Assembly: GCA_029953675.1 (NCBI GenBank)
Contig: JAMWBK010000003.1
Coordinates: 2,294,001 to 2,358,000 of the forward strand
DNA: 64,000 nt
Direction of reading: 5' to 3'
Source of the DNA: Rhodosorus marinus
Taxonomy: Eukaryota; Rhodophyta; Stylonematophyceae; Stylonematales; Stylonemataceae
In this document: positions 32,149 to 43,220 of the stretch, piece by piece
Layout: each line of letters opens with the position of its first letter
How positions within the stretch are numbered: the first letter of the stretch is position 1
Made by a program: the position numbers and the translations under genes
The notes under the pieces: generated by a model
The model's input: only the letters and a program-made list of their open reading frames with translations
Told to the model about the DNA's origin: nothing
Databases searched by the model: none

Positions 32149-33538
32149 TTAGTTTGCTGCACAGGCCATGGAAACTGATGGCCGTGTGCTCCCATTATAC
32201 ACATCGATTATTGGGCGGTTTTTCCCGCGCACTTTCGCGTCTCCGGTGGCTGCCATGATCATTTGCTGTGTCCTCCTGACCGCGAGGCCGTACACAGAAC
32301 GAAGCGTGCTCTCAAACTTGGGTTTGGCGGCCTTCGCCTCCAAGTTGAACGCTGGGATTGAACCCTTGGAATCCGAAGTGCCTACCAGAATCTTTTCTCC
32401 CAAGAAGGACACTGTTCGAGGTGTTTCCTAGACATTCGCAGGAGCCCCAGTAGCTTGTAAGTACACTACTCGGGGTCCCCGAGAATTTGTAGTTAGGGTT
32501 CATGAGTTATTACCTTCAATTGACTGGTGCCAAGAACGGTTCCAGATCCAACATGAAATACAACAAGAGACTTGTTTCCATCCGTGGACGCCAGAAAAAT
32601 CTCGCTTTCATCAACTGCCACGCCGCTTATCCACTGTGCCCGGGGCATCTTCGCGTTCCCTAAGTAGAAAAACGGGCAGTTCAGACAAACGCGTTGCGTT
32701 TAGGGGTGTCCATTACTTGTTCGTCGTTGAAGATGCTCTTACTCCACGGCTCAAACACTTTGACGTGCTTCCTCTCTCTCAAGTCCCACAACCGGATCAT
32801 CCCAGAGTCTGATCCCTATGATATTACGCAGAGCGAAGCGGTGTTAGTTGGAATGGTTACTGAAGCTTCCCATCGAGGATGTTCAAGGCGAGGTTTCTCA
32901 CAGTGAAAGCCGAGTTCGCGTCAAAATATGTAGTTGAGCAGATAGCAACTTCATCCGGTTCATTGAAACTTGACGATAACGAGCCCGTCTCAGCGTCCCA
33001 CGAACATAGAACTCCACTTTCAGAGGCGGAGAGGACCTTATCAGATTTCACATGAACGGCAAGGCAGTTCGTGTTCAAAGCAGAAATCTGGCGTTTGTTG
33101 GGAATCTCAGTCTCCTTGAATGTCACGCTTCCGGTTGGGTTGAATTGGCCCTCGCTCTCAAGAAAGCTCCAGATCTTGATGTCGTCGCTGGATCCAGACC
33201 ACAGTCGTCCACGAAGATGACAGAGCGACTGAAGATGAAGGAGACGGTAGCCTCATAAGAGGGGTTGCTTTTTCTCTATCCATCGTTTGTATAGTTTTTA
33301 CGTATCTACTCACATGAAGTGCAGAATTATGCGCCTTGACATGCGTCCAGCTCTCCGAACCTTCAGAATTCGGGTCCAGCTCCGTCGAAATGTGTCCGAC
33401 AGAGTCTCCGACAAACAGTCTCCCGTCGCCATCGTCGAACGCGACGCTCGTACCAATCCTCTCCTCAACCAGCTGAACGCTCACCGGAGGATCTCGGGGG
33501 CTCATCGAGTAGGAGTCCCAACCGAAAACGGCAGCCAT
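32149..33538 (-). CDS. WD40 protein, THOC6/DWA1-like
   Basis: Minus-strand exons 33538-33314, 33228-32902, 32815-32717, 32648-32514 and 32427-32149 join in frame to 354 residues. WD repeats are visible at RLFVGDSVGHIS, RLWSGSSDDIKIWSF, KVLSASESGVLCSWD and TGSDSGMIRLWDLRERK. After the last come HVKVFEPW, WISGVAVDESEIFLAS, and a C-terminal stretch (TPRTVSFLGEKILVGTS) resembling the end of plant THO6/DWA1. Known: THOC6 is a THO/TREX subunit in mRNA export; DWA1 is its plant name as a CUL4-DDB1 adaptor. The exon 3-4 acceptor (GCGAAG) was chosen for frame; a TTAG 12 nt upstream would give a stop. The family call rests on layout and the region after the last repeat. Confidence 0.75.
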
Positions 33539-34580
33539 CCGAAAGAAAAGTTTGTTTTTGCCAAGCTGTGATCATGCACTACAACTGATCTTCTCCCTCA
33601 TCATCGAGTGCTACTAGAACAATCCATTCTCATCACATTCTCCAAAACGCAGACAGAAAGAGAGCACTAATCCCGAAATCGACAAGACCAAACGGACTGT
33701 CCTAGACCAAACCCCGTCCCAACCAGCCAAACTTGTCATAGCAGATTGGATGTATTGATCGGGCGGTTTGGCTGGCTTCGACATTGTTTTGGATATCCTT
33801 GCTATCCGCCTGCATTAGGCCTGGGTCGACAGAAGGAAGGCGTCAATACCGAGAACGATAGACCAACGCGACAGTCACAGTCAAACCCTGTTTAACCACC
33901 TCATTACTCTACCAGTTTGGGTGCATTGATCGTGAGACCTGGCTGGGTCCTCGCATTCGGCCTGAGCAAGAGCCTGTCGGACAGACTGCCGTATTCAGCG
34001 CAGCTTCGGTGAAAAAAATCCATAGTCGTTGTCGACCTTGGCCTTTCTCAGAGCAGCTCGGCTTTGTGTGATCGTCGGTGACTGTTTGTGTGATCGTCGG
34101 CGACTGTTCACGACAATTATCCTCATACGAGCTGGCGACTCTCGGATTAGGAAGGCTTGTTTGTATAGAGAGCAGATCAATGTTCTGATCCGATCGGAAG
34201 AGGATCATAATCCAGATATCTGAATACAGCACCCAGTCGACGTCATCTTCAAATCTCAACTCGATTTTATCGTCACCACCAAACCCGTTATTTTTCAATT
34301 ATCATAAAATACAAAATCTATCGTAATTCCATACTTTACTAGATGACTTTTAACAACAATTTTACCGCTCGTCCTCTATGATTAAAGACATTTTTAAACG
34401 TCATTTACTTAGTATCGTTTTTATTTATAAAATACTCTATACGGTCCTAATAAAATATGTTTTTGTATATGACAGTTAAATGAGCACTAAACCAACGTGT
34501 GAAAGTTGTGGAAAGAGTTATAAAATGACGGTGCTGAGCAGTGGCGACAGGGTTGAGCAAAAAGCTGAGAACGTTGTTTA
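33539..34580. other. Intergenic spacer with short duplications
   Basis: No supported gene. A 22-bp tandem duplication lies at 34065-34108. Two related stretches sit near 33737-33780 and 33912-33955 (GATTGGATGTATTGATCG vs GTTTGGGTGCATTGATCG). AT-rich from 34280 to 34500. Confidence 0.55.
34065..34108 (+). repeat. 22-bp tandem duplication
   Basis: Two adjacent copies of TGTGTGATCGTCGG-Y-GACTGTT (34065-34086 and 34087-34108) that differ at one base (T/C). Confidence 0.85.
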
Positions 34581-35161
34581 ATGAGGAACATAGATGAATT
34601 TCTCTTACTCAAGATGCGTCGTATACTAGGATGGACTTCTTTCGCGCCATCAGGGCTTCTATCCAGGACAAGGGGGGTTGGGTAAGTCTTGTCTTAATTC
34701 ATGGCGGAGTCAGTTATTTTTCCGGTTGGTGGCCCTTGCTTCCAGTTTTTAAAACTGACTGAACATTTCCGTTTTGCTTTGATTTCCATCAGGTTGAGAA
34801 TGTGCTCGACGGCGTCTGATGCGCCGAAGAAGAAGGTGAGAATAAGGTTTCTGCCTGAGGATGTGGTTGTCGACGCGGAGCCCGGTGAGTGCATACTCGA
34901 CGTTGCGGAGAGAGGTAAGAGGGGAGGTCGTGGACATCGTGCTTGCCTGACTGTACTGTCCAGGGTCTTATCACAAGAGCCTGTTATTTTGATTCAGGAA
35001 ACGTGCACATTGCATCAAGCTGCGGAGTTGGAGACTGTGGGACTTGCGAGATTGAGATGCTACCCCACAACGTCTGGATACGGTCGTGTGTTGCGAAGGT
35101 ACCTTCCCACAAAGACGAGATGAGTTTCGACGTGGTAGGAAGCGACATACCAGCATTTTAG
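34581..35161 (+). CDS. [2Fe-2S] ferredoxin-like protein with short cluster spacing, organelle-type presequence
   Basis: Exons 34581-34681, 34793-34914 and 34998-35161 give 128 residues. The N-terminal 45 residues are basic and Ser-rich without acids after MRRILGWTSFAPSGLLSRTRG and resemble an organelle presequence. The ferredoxin beta-grasp starts VRIRFLPEDVVVDAEPGECILDVAE and the cluster loop is SSCGVGDCGTCEIEM followed by IRSC. Cluster spacing is CX4CX2CX13C. Known: plant photosynthetic ferredoxins have CX4CX2C and a last Cys about 29 residues on; shorter spacing occurs in ferredoxin domains of electron-transfer accessory proteins. So it is not the major PetF-type ferredoxin. An internal ATG (MRRILGW, 34614) is an equally good start. 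Confidence 0.85.
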
Positions 35162-35694
35162 AACCAGTAACATGCAATAGCGTCCAACCTAATTAACAAT
35201 ATTAGAGCTTCTTAACTTTTTCATGCTTTAAAAACGGACCCAACTAGTTGAGCATAGCTAAACTTTGTATCAGTTTCATGGTAGCTGTGCATAGTTTTCT
35301 TCACAGCATCGTCCTGGCCATCTCCACAGGATACAAATCGATGGCCTCTCAGACACCCTCTCCATCAAGTTTTCAATACGACATTGAGTCAAAATACACG
35401 AGAGACGTAAAGACTTCGGCCTGGTCAAGTCGCCTGTACTCCGTCCTTGCACTTTGAACAGAAGCTTCGCTTCTGTGCGCGACCTTAACTGCCAGCTTAG
35501 AAGCTCTAATAGACTTCTGTAGATATAGACAGTTGCCTTTCCTGTACTAAGCTCTGCCGCTATGATCCCTTCTTGGTGAAGCCGATAGTAGGGAACATGG
35601 CATGGATTAGAACGTTGGGATGGATTGAGGATATTGCTAACTGAGTATGGAGATGATATCAGTCTGAACGTGAGTTGAGGATCTGAAGTTTAAG
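35162..35694. other. Intergenic spacer
   Basis: A 69-codon plus frame at 35248-35457 has no domain or splice continuation. Nothing else was seen. Confidence 0.55.
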
Positions 35695-36939
35695 ATGTCG
35701 AGAAGCCTCGTGGCGTTGCGCTCGCTCACGAAGAGAAGGATCTCCACAGGAGTTGGTGTGGGAGGTGTTTCCAAATCAAGCCCGCAGCTTCGAGTCGCAG
35801 AGATGTTCACTTCAGTCCAAGGAGAAGGGCCGAATACTGGCCGTCCTTCTGTTTTCGTTCGCCTCGGTTTGTGCAACTTGGAGTGCTCGTGGTGTGATAC
35901 GAAGTTCACGGTTCGTCGGCACTTCGGTCTCTGAGTCTCTCTGGTTGTGCTAATGGAGAAGGAAGCTTACAAGCTGATGATCATCTTGCCTGCTCATGAT
36001 GTCTGGTTAAAATAGTGGCTTTTCAGCGATGAGCAACTTAAACGAGTACGAAACGCAGTTCCCCGAAGCCAGTTAGACAAGGTTGGCAATAAGGTGTACA
36101 GCAAAACGGACGAAATGCGGAGATACTCAGTCGAGGAGTTACTAGAGCAAATCTTAAATATATCCAGCGGGGATAAGATCGTACGTTCGATAGTGATAAC
36201 AGGAGGCGAGCCCCTGTTGCACAAGAAGTAAGTCCCTGTTCCTCAACGGTCTATGGAAAGCGATGAACCAGAACCAGCGTTATCACAGACTCACATCACT
36301 GGCATCACCCCCAATGTATTCCAGGGCTCTTCTCGATCTCTGTCCTCAGCTAATTGACAAGGGCTACAAGATTGAAGTCGAAACGAATGGAACGCTCAGT
36401 CCGGATGGAATGCCGGAACAAGTTCATTACAACGTAAGCGCGAAGCTGGCGAACTCCTATCAGCCGGAGTCGAAGCGGATCAATATTCCTGTGCTTAAGG
36501 AGTTTGCACAAAAACGTTCCGTGCTGAAGGTAGCTACACCGCCTAGAATGTGCGGTTGGTCTCGTTTCCTTACGGCGTCCTGCTGAAACACCCTAATCGT
36601 GAACCTCATCGGTGCGCAACTAGTTCGTCGTCGCAGAGGACTCCGATGTCCTCGAGGTGAAGGCGCTCGCAGAGAAGGCGGGCTTTGCCTCTGAACGAGT
36701 GTTTTTGATGCCAGAAGGAACGGTAAGACAAAAAAATTCCATCCCACTTTGCCATGTACTCGTTGTTTGGAATGCCAACCAATCAGTCTGAAGGAAAGTT
36801 GTTTGTCTACTTGGTCTTTCAGACGGCAGCAGACATTTCATCTCGAGGACGGTGGGTGGTTGATAGATGTCTTGCTCTTGGGTTTAACTATAGCCACCGG
36901 GTTCATACATCGCTGTGGGGTGATCTTCGCGGAGTCTGA
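35695..36939 (+). CDS. queE: 7-carboxy-7-deazaguanine synthase QueE (radical SAM), organelle-targeted
   Basis: Exons 35695-35910, 36016-36227, 36325-36529, 36624-36722 and 36823-36939 give 282 residues. Past a basic presequence (MSRSLVALRSLTKRRIST) come AEMFTSVQGEGPNTGRPSVF, then VRLGLCNLECSWCDTKFTW with the CX3CX2C radical-SAM cysteines, IVITGGEPLL, VETNGTLSP, and the terminal GFNYSHRVHTSLWGD. Known: QueE makes 7-carboxy-7-deazaguanine, a step toward queuosine in bacteria; eukaryotes usually salvage queuine instead of making it. The introns and presequence show it is a resident nuclear gene, not contamination. The presequence has no acidic residue and repeated Arg/Lys, resembling a mitochondrial one; a plastid target is possible. 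Close to bacterial QueE in every motif. Confidence 0.92.
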
Positions 36940-37362
36940 TATTCAAGGCCTTCATTCGCGTGGCCAATGTGTCGAAACCTGACTGCCGCCTTGAACGGAC
37001 CGCGTTGGATTCGCTTGGTGGCTTGTGATCTGGCGGTTCAATATCCGTCTGACTTGCAATACTACGCTTGACCTTCCGGTCAGGATGGAACGGAATCGGT
37101 ACCGTTAGAAACGTCGAGAGAACCATGTCGCAGCGAAACCTAGCGAGTGTGTCAATTGAACGGGCATGTTCTCTGTGCCTAACCTCTGCTCGATACAGCC
37201 CCCGGAAACCCGTATAACAGAGCAATGATCATCGACTTGAGACCAGGTATCTCCCTGAGGCGCGTGATCGTCGGATCCCAGGTACTTGATCGAGAATTCA
37301 AGAGCCGATCAACTCTTGGAATTGGATGCGGACCTTCACACTGAGTGAGGAGAACAGCGTAC
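36940..37362 (-). other. Unresolved 3' part of the minus-strand membrane-protein gene
   Basis: The minus strand holds an open frame from 37225 to 36884 (ending TAMYEPGGYS) that overlaps the last QueE exon, and another at 37373-37179. In-frame splices could add them to the gene ending provisionally at 37363, but several choices fit equally, including one needing a 44-nt intron. Not resolved. Confidence 0.3.
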
Positions 37363-38077
37363 CTGAACAGCATGCGAACTACCTTGAACTTTGACTTGCA
37401 CCGAGAATCCTCTTGTTCTTATCCTCCGTTGAGTAGCTGAGACCACTAGCAGAGGTACGATTATGAAAGAGCTTATTATGACGAAAACTAGGATGGCCTT
37501 TGGCGCCTCCTTCTGCTTTGAAAACGGTGTAGCTTGAAGATCATGTTTGGAGGCGCCGAGAATCGGAAAACGGTCCCTGCATGGGACGTCCCAATCGTTT
37601 CGGGAGAACACTCCTCCGTGGGAAGAGAGCATTCGAACTTTCCCCACAACAGTCGTTGTCAGGCAGTTCACAACAACTTGGATCGTCGCCGACGGAGTCG
37701 AAAACTGTCCTCTACTGATAAGCCTGTACCTCAACTTCCTCCTACAGTCGTCTCGTTTCCTGAAAAAAACGTCGCTGTGCTCCACAATAACCTGATGTTC
37801 GAGTAGTTTAGCACCCTGGCAAACCCTGAACGTGGGAGGCTGATCATCTAGGCTACAACCACGGATGTTAAGAAACCTGCCGAACAAACTCTCTTCAGCG
37901 AGACAGTCAAGCAGGTCCCACAGCCCCGCAGGAACAGGTAGAAGGACGGGTGGTTTTTTACCCTTCTACAACCCAAACCACGTCACGAACATGCTCATGA
38001 GCCTCAGAACCGCTACAAGCCAAACGGACGAGAGCTAGAGCAGCAAGCACTATAATCATCTTCTCTTCCGATAGCAT
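37363..38077 (-). CDS. Candidate secretory type I membrane protein, family unknown (3' end open)
   Basis: Minus-strand exons 38077-37962 and 37876-37363 join in frame through a GGGTAAAA donor and CGGCAG acceptor. The first exon encodes a signal peptide (MIIVLAALALVRLACSGSEA, with ATG at 38059, or six residues earlier at 38077). About 150 residues of Cys-containing luminal domain follow (VVEGFLNIRGCSLDDQP, TIQVVVNCLTTTVVGKVRML), then one membrane helix (AILVFVIISSFIIVPLLVVS) and a basic cytosolic side (TQRRIRTRGF). The layout is that of an ER or Golgi type I membrane protein. I do not recognise the family. The exon lacks a stop before the donor GTACGC at 37362, so more exons lie toward QueE. 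Confidence 0.5.
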
Positions 38078-38164
38078 ACGTGAGTCCACTTGACGATCTG
38101 TAGTTGAATCAGCTCCTTGCCTGAAACTTTCCAACAACAGTCAACAAGCCGCGGCCCTCTTTCT

Positions 38165-39250
38165 CTTCGAAACCTTTTGGTTTCACATCGAAAGCCAATC
38201 TCGGAGCGCTCTTTGCTAGTCTTGAGTTCTCGTTGGAACTAGGAAAACACAGCTACTTTAGATTTTGCTTTGCTTTGAGCGAATCTTCACATCCATCTTC
38301 ATTAGCAGTGGCTCTCTGGAGAGTGAACGTCTGCTTTCGAGGCAGCCGGCGCGGCTAGGGACTGACTCCATTCCGAAGCCGTGCGCCTGTAGGGTTGCCA
38401 GTGTCGCTTACGGAGACTCCGTATTAGCGACTCTATTGGGAACAGTGACCTGCCTACTCGGCTAGTGCAAGTGTTGTCTTCGCTCTTCCTCTACCTCAAG
38501 GCTTTTTGTCCTCCTAGACGAAAGCTTTGGTACGGGCTTGGAAACAACCGAAAGTTAATCTCGCAGCGTTTTCCTAGTCTGAGTTTTGGCGTGAACCAGA
38601 AAACCAACGCTGCTGAAGCTTTTCATACTTTGATTTGAGGGAACCTTCACATTCATCTTCCTCCTCGGTAGTGGTCTGGTGCAGAGAGAATGCTTGCTTC
38701 CGAAGCACGCGGCGCGGTCTAGAGACTGGACTCCAATCCGAAGCCGGGGGCCCGCAGGTTGCTAGCGTCGCTTACCAAGACCTACGTATTAGTGACGTCG
38801 TTGGGACCACGGACTTTCCTGTAGCCACTAGTACCACAGCAAGTGGTACTAGTGGCTTTTAGTCGCAGACGGAGAGCTTTCGGACGGGCTTAGAAATAAC
38901 CGAAAACCAATCTCGCGGCGCTTTGCTAGTCTTGAGTTTTGGTGTGAACTAGAAGAACAACGCGACTTTGAAGCATTTCGGACTTTTTGCTTTCACCCTC
39001 AGGCCAGGCTTTGAGCGAAGCTCTTCACATCCATCTTCATTAGTAGTGGCTCTGTGGAGAGAGCATGCCTGCTTCCGAGGCAGCCGGCGCGGAGTAGACA
39101 CTGCCTCCATTCCAAAAGCCGTGGGACCGGAAGGTTGCCGTGTCGCGTACGGAAGCTGCGAGTAGTGGCGGTGCTGGAACGGTGACGTTCCTGCAACGCT
39201 AGTGCGAGTATTGTCTTCGCTCATCCTCTACCTCAAGGCCTTTTGTCGCT
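38165..39250. repeat. Three diverged tandem repeats of about 350-375 bp
   Basis: Units begin near 38167, 38518 and 38868; a partial fourth starts near 39247. Each opens with a TCGAAAGC/GAAAGC-like head, CAATCTCG-G-AGCG, TAGTCTTGAG, and contains TTCACATCCATCTTCATTAG or a variant, then GCTTCCGAGGCAGCCGGCGCGG, CCATTCCGAAGCCGTG and GGTTGCC-GTGTCGCTTAC. Substitutions and indels are frequent and the frame drifts between units, so no shared protein is encoded. Unit 2 alone carries the perfect hairpin at 38823-38857 near its end. They could be old satellite units, repeats of a non-coding transcript or decayed copies of one gene. Confidence 0.85.
38823..38857. repeat. Perfect 15-bp hairpin
   Basis: AGCCACTAGTACCAC and GTGGTACTAGTGGCT are exact reverse complements around the 5-nt loop AGCAA. 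It is located at the end of the second tandem repeat unit. Confidence 0.9.
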
Positions 39251-39644
39251 TTCGGAGGGGCTTGGAAACAACCAAACGATTGTCTTGGTAAGTGAGGTTT
39301 TGAGCCGGCGGTTTTCAATCTTGTGTGCGCCAGAATTGCTGCCGTCTTCCGGTCATACATGCTAAGGAACCTGTGTGGTAGGACTTGATAGTTTTGGAGT
39401 CGGCCTCTCAATCTATTATGTGGGTCTGTCAACGTTTACTCTTCACAAGCTCTCGGAAGGTATGACCTTTGGCTTCTTCCAAGGTCTTTGATTGTGGTTT
39501 CTTTCGCTGCTGCTGCGTCTGTTGGATGAGTTTAGATAGAGAAAGCAATGGACAGTTTCTTGGATTCTAGGACGTCGGGGTATTGAAGAGTGCGGTAACC
39601 ACACGGGTTTCTTCAGGGAGGTTTCCTTTTCAGTTTATTGCTTG

Positions 39645-40631
39645 ATGGCTCCGAAGCTGTGCGTATTGTGTGCTGCGAGCCGAGCCTGTTTAAGGAGACC
39701 GAAAACATCCGAGGCGATATGCAAGGAGTGCTTCTACTCGGCTTTTGAAGATGAGATTCATGAGACCATTGTGAACGAGAACCTTTTCAAGCCGGGCGAG
39801 AAAATCGCGGTTGGGGCATCTGGAGGGAAAGACTCTACAGTATTGGTGCATGTGCTCAAGCTTCTGAACGAGCGGTATGAATATGGCCTTGACCTGTTCC
39901 TAGTTTCAGTCGATGAGGGCATTAAGGGTTACCGAGATGACTCTCTAGATGCTGTGAAGCGAAACCAACAGGAATATGAACTTCCATTGAAAATTGTTTC
40001 GTATTCCGAACTCTATGGGTGGACTATGGATCAGATTGTGGAAAAAATCGGTAAGAAGAGCAACTGTACATATTGTGGAGTGTTTCGAAGGCAGGCATTG
40101 GACAGAGGAGCCGAGTACGTTGGAGCAGACAAGATTGCGACAGGACATAATGCAGACGATATTGCAGAGACCGTGATTATGAACTTTCTCCGTGGAGACT
40201 TTCCACGGCTTATTCGCTGTTCCGAAGCGATAACTGGAGATTCCGTGGGCGATTCTTTGCCGCGTGTGAAGCCGTTCAAGTACACCTATGAGAAGGAAAT
40301 CGTGCTGTACGCTCACTACAAGAGCCTAGACTACTTTGCAACGGAGTGTATATACTCGCCAGAGGCTTTCCGAGGACACGCGCGACAGTTCATCAAAGAT
40401 ATCGAGGTCGCTCGTGCAAGGTCGATTGTGGACACTATAAGGTCGGCTGAAAAGTTCAGAACTGATCCTCGGACTTCGAGTGAGCAGACCCTTGGCGCTT
40501 GCGTAAATTGCGGCTACATGACTAGCCAGAAGCTCTGTAAAGCTTGTCTTTTGAAGCAGAGTCTAGAAAGCGACCAAAAACCAGACCAGGGCGCTTCTCA
40601 GACGAAGGAAAGGGGTTATCATGGTCGTTAG
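39645..40631 (+). CDS. CTU1: CTU1/NCS6, cytosolic tRNA 2-thiolation enzyme
   Basis: Intronless, 328 residues from the ATG at 39645 ([20 protein letters not shown]). N-terminal zinc Cys pairs (CVLC, AICKECF), PP-loop [12 protein letters not shown] (about residue 58), [36 protein letters not shown], then a C-terminal zinc ribbon ([16 protein letters not shown]). This is the complete eukaryotic TtcA/NCS6 architecture. Known: CTU1 activates U34 of cytosolic tRNA-Lys, -Glu and -Gln by adenylation and, with CTU2 and sulfur from URM1, makes the 2-thio group. Length and motifs are normal. The tail (about 25 residues, [13 protein letters not shown]) is variable. Intronless, unlike most neighbours. Confidence 0.95.
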   Translation: MAPKLCVLCAASRACLRRPKTSEAICKECFYSAFEDEIHETIVNENLFKPGEKIAVGASGGKDSTVLVHVLKLLNERYEYGLDLFLVSVDEGIKGYRDDSLDAVKRNQQEYELPLKIVSYSELYGWTMDQIVEKIGKKSNCTYCGVFRRQALDRGAEYVGADKIATGHNADDIAETVIMNFLRGDFPRLIRCSEAITGDSVGDSLPRVKPFKYTYEKEIVLYAHYKSLDYFATECIYSPEAFRGHARQFIKDIEVARARSIVDTIRSAEKFRTDPRTSSEQTLGACVNCGYMTSQKLCKACLLKQSLESDQKPDQGASQTKERGYHGR

Positions 40632-41048
40632 AACACGTCGAGACCAACTCCTACGTCGTCCTTGCCACGTCTGCCCTGTGCGACATAGTTCGTTCAATTT
40701 GGTTCGGTTCCCGGAGCTACATGAGCTTCGCACATGGCACATGTCTGGAGTCCGATGCCCTTGGAAGTTTCCTGAAATAAGAAGTTTATCGAAACAGGTT
40801 CAGGCCATCCCTTTGGAGGCGGGTCCCCCCCAAACCTAAAGAATCTCTGTATAAAAGTAGAGGCGCACAGCCTCGAAAGGTGAACTTATTCGTCTAGCCC
40901 AGGTTGGATAGCATTTTCAGGTTTCGCGCTCAGCGGGTGCACATCCATTCCTCTGCTGAACTGCACCAGCTCGGGGACATATTCTCGACAAAATGACAAG
41001 CAAGGATAGTTTTCGTGGGCGGCTCAATAGAGCAGGCAGAGTAGGAGG
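40632..41048. other. Convergent spacer
   Basis: Region between the stops of CTU1 and the HIT gene. No coding signature was seen. Confidence 0.6.
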
Positions 41049-41844
41049 TCATAGCTTCGCTAGCCGAATCCTCCTCGATCTTTGGACTTCTCCCCGAATC
41101 ATCTCGGCGAGAACTTGCAATTCTTCAGCACTCTTGAACGATCCGGAGGGTATGTTTTGGGGCTTTCTCGTGCACCAGAATATGTCGTTCTCAAACCTTG
41201 GGATCACGTGGACGTGGACGTGCTTCACGGTTTGCCCTGTGTCCCAAAAAGTGTACCAGGTGTCAATTCAGAATCTACAAAGGCCGAAAGCATGTGATTT
41301 TGCTCGACACACCCGCAACTTTCCCATTGTTCATACCGATGTTGAACCCCTCAGCTTTCATAGCTCGGATATTTGCACGCGCTACAAGATGCACGGCTTC
41401 GAAAAGGACCTTTGCCTCATCAGGCATCATCTGTAGTTTAACAGGAAAACAAGACATCAATGAAACCACATGAGATCCTAGTGTTTAGCTAACAAGTTGA
41501 ATCTTCATCGACTCCGTGCCCAGTTTAAGCGTCACACGCTTCACTGCTACTTGATTCGCCCGCTCCAGGCACTTGATACGTACATCATTCAAAGTGGATC
41601 GATGGCGCCTTAGCATAACTAGACAATGTCCCTTCGCGACAGGATACTTGTCCAAAATAGATATAACCTTGTCGTCTGAATACACTATAGCAGATTCGTC
41701 AATCCCGGAGACAATTCGACAAAAAACACAATCCAAGTTCTCACATGCTTTCTCCTCGCGTTTTGCCAGGAACGAACCGTCCATCGCTTTGCCCACGACG
41801 CCGTCGTTCTCAACCAGAAACCCAATTTCATCTTTGGGCTCCAT
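41049..41844 (-). CDS. HIT-family nucleotide hydrolase
   Basis: Minus-strand exons 41844-41551, 41430-41313 and 41236-41049 give 199 residues. The HIT fold is complete: CVFCRIVSGIDESAIVYSDD, KYPVAKGHCLVMLRRH, EGFNIGMNNGKVAGQTVKHV and the catalytic HVHVHVIPRF (His-x-His-x-His), assembled across the second splice. Known: HIT enzymes cleave nucleoside phosphates or phosphoramidates (HINT, Fhit branches). The spacing and the GxNNGxxAGQTVxHxHxHxIPR block fit Fhit/HINT relatives in bacteria and plants. The Cys pair near the start (CVFC) resembles a HINT zinc site. The 29 residues before it are hydrophilic with no evident targeting signal. The 5' flank is strongly C-rich. Confidence 0.92.
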
Positions 41845-43220
41845 GTCTTCAACTCAAAGTACAAGCTCAAACAAAAAACTGCTCACTTGCGACTGGATTT
41901 TACGCCAGATTCAGCACACCTTCATGAACGTCTATCCAATCCAATTCCCCCGAACAGAACAGATAAACCAGCTCCCCATTCCCATCCGCTTTCACAAGTC
42001 TGTGCTTCCGCCGGTACAAACCAACTTCGAAGCTTCCGCTCAGCTTCTGGAACCACAACCCTAGTTACCCCGTCTGAACACCCAATTCTAGTTAGGCAAT
42101 CCTTAATCCGAGAAAAGGAGAAATCACTCCACCGCACGCCACTGACAAGAAACCCTCTACGTTCCCTAAAAAGACCACACCTTCTACCTTCCTCCACAAA
42201 AATCCCACGCCCAGTTCTCAAACAAATGCCCCCCAAAAATACTCCTCCAAACAAAACTCTCCCGAACAAAGCTAAGATTCTCTTATACCTTCACGTTCCC
42301 AAAAGCCCTTCAGTTGCTAAATCCTCTAAGAACATAGATCAAAGCTTTCGTCGCCTTCACCTTTGCCCCGCCGTCCTCTAAGCAACAACAAACAACCAGT
42401 TACTCAGAGAGCCTGACTACCCTGATGAAGGCGGAGCGTCGGTTATCTTCCTCATCTTCCCAAAACCCAATTTGGAAGCAAAATCCCACAACCGAGAACG
42501 TGAGTCCCAACAAACTCAGTGATTTAACTGGTGGTCTACCCACATATCTTAGAGGGCCGGTTGCTACCTGTCGGGATTCGTCGCAGCTGTTGCCTAACAG
42601 CGCAAAATCAAGTCTGTGAGTGTCTGCAGTTTAGGCTTTCACCGATGCTGCAGGCTCTTCCAGTCCTGCCTTGGCCCTCACAAGATTACTTAAGCTCTGT
42701 GGATATGGTGGGATGACGTCCAGTTCCGTTTGAGGGTCTCGTCCGTTTCAGACGCTCGTTCCAGACTTTCTTGATAACTCTTTCAGGCTGGATATACTTT
42801 GGCTCTCTAACGGCGCGCGCGTTCGGCGAGGCGAGCGATTTCTCTCCCCCTCCCCCGACCGCCCCCCCTCTGGATAGGCTGAGCTCCTCCGAGGACTTTA
42901 GCTCCCAATTGCAGTAGGTTTTTGTTCGCATGAAAATCTCGCGATTTGCGAGTTGAATCTAAAACTAGGACGTACGTGTTTTTATTCTAGCAGTCGTTGC
43001 CTATATTTAGATTCGTGTTTGTTTTTGGGAGATATTAGTTCTTGGCTGTATTGCTCTTAGGGTATTTTTATGATATATATCTAAATCAAAAAGTATTTCC
43101 ACCTTGTTTTGGTATATGGTCGGCTTGGTACTTTTGGTGGTGGACTGTCCAATGCGGAGGTTGGTTGTTAGCTTTACCACCCAGTGCGCACTCTAGGGAT
43201 TAATAAAATAGGCATTTTCG
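41845..43220. other. Spacer with C-rich 5' flank of the HIT gene
   Basis: From 41845 to about 42400 the plus strand is C- and A-rich, which creates a 164-codon Pro/Ser/Lys-rich plus frame (41887-42381) that I regard as compositional. The remainder is AT-rich without features. Confidence 0.6.

Noticed and set aside
41887-42381. A 164-codon plus-strand Pro/Ser/Lys-rich frame
   Set aside because: It lies in the C-rich 5' flank of the HIT gene; low complexity and no splice context.
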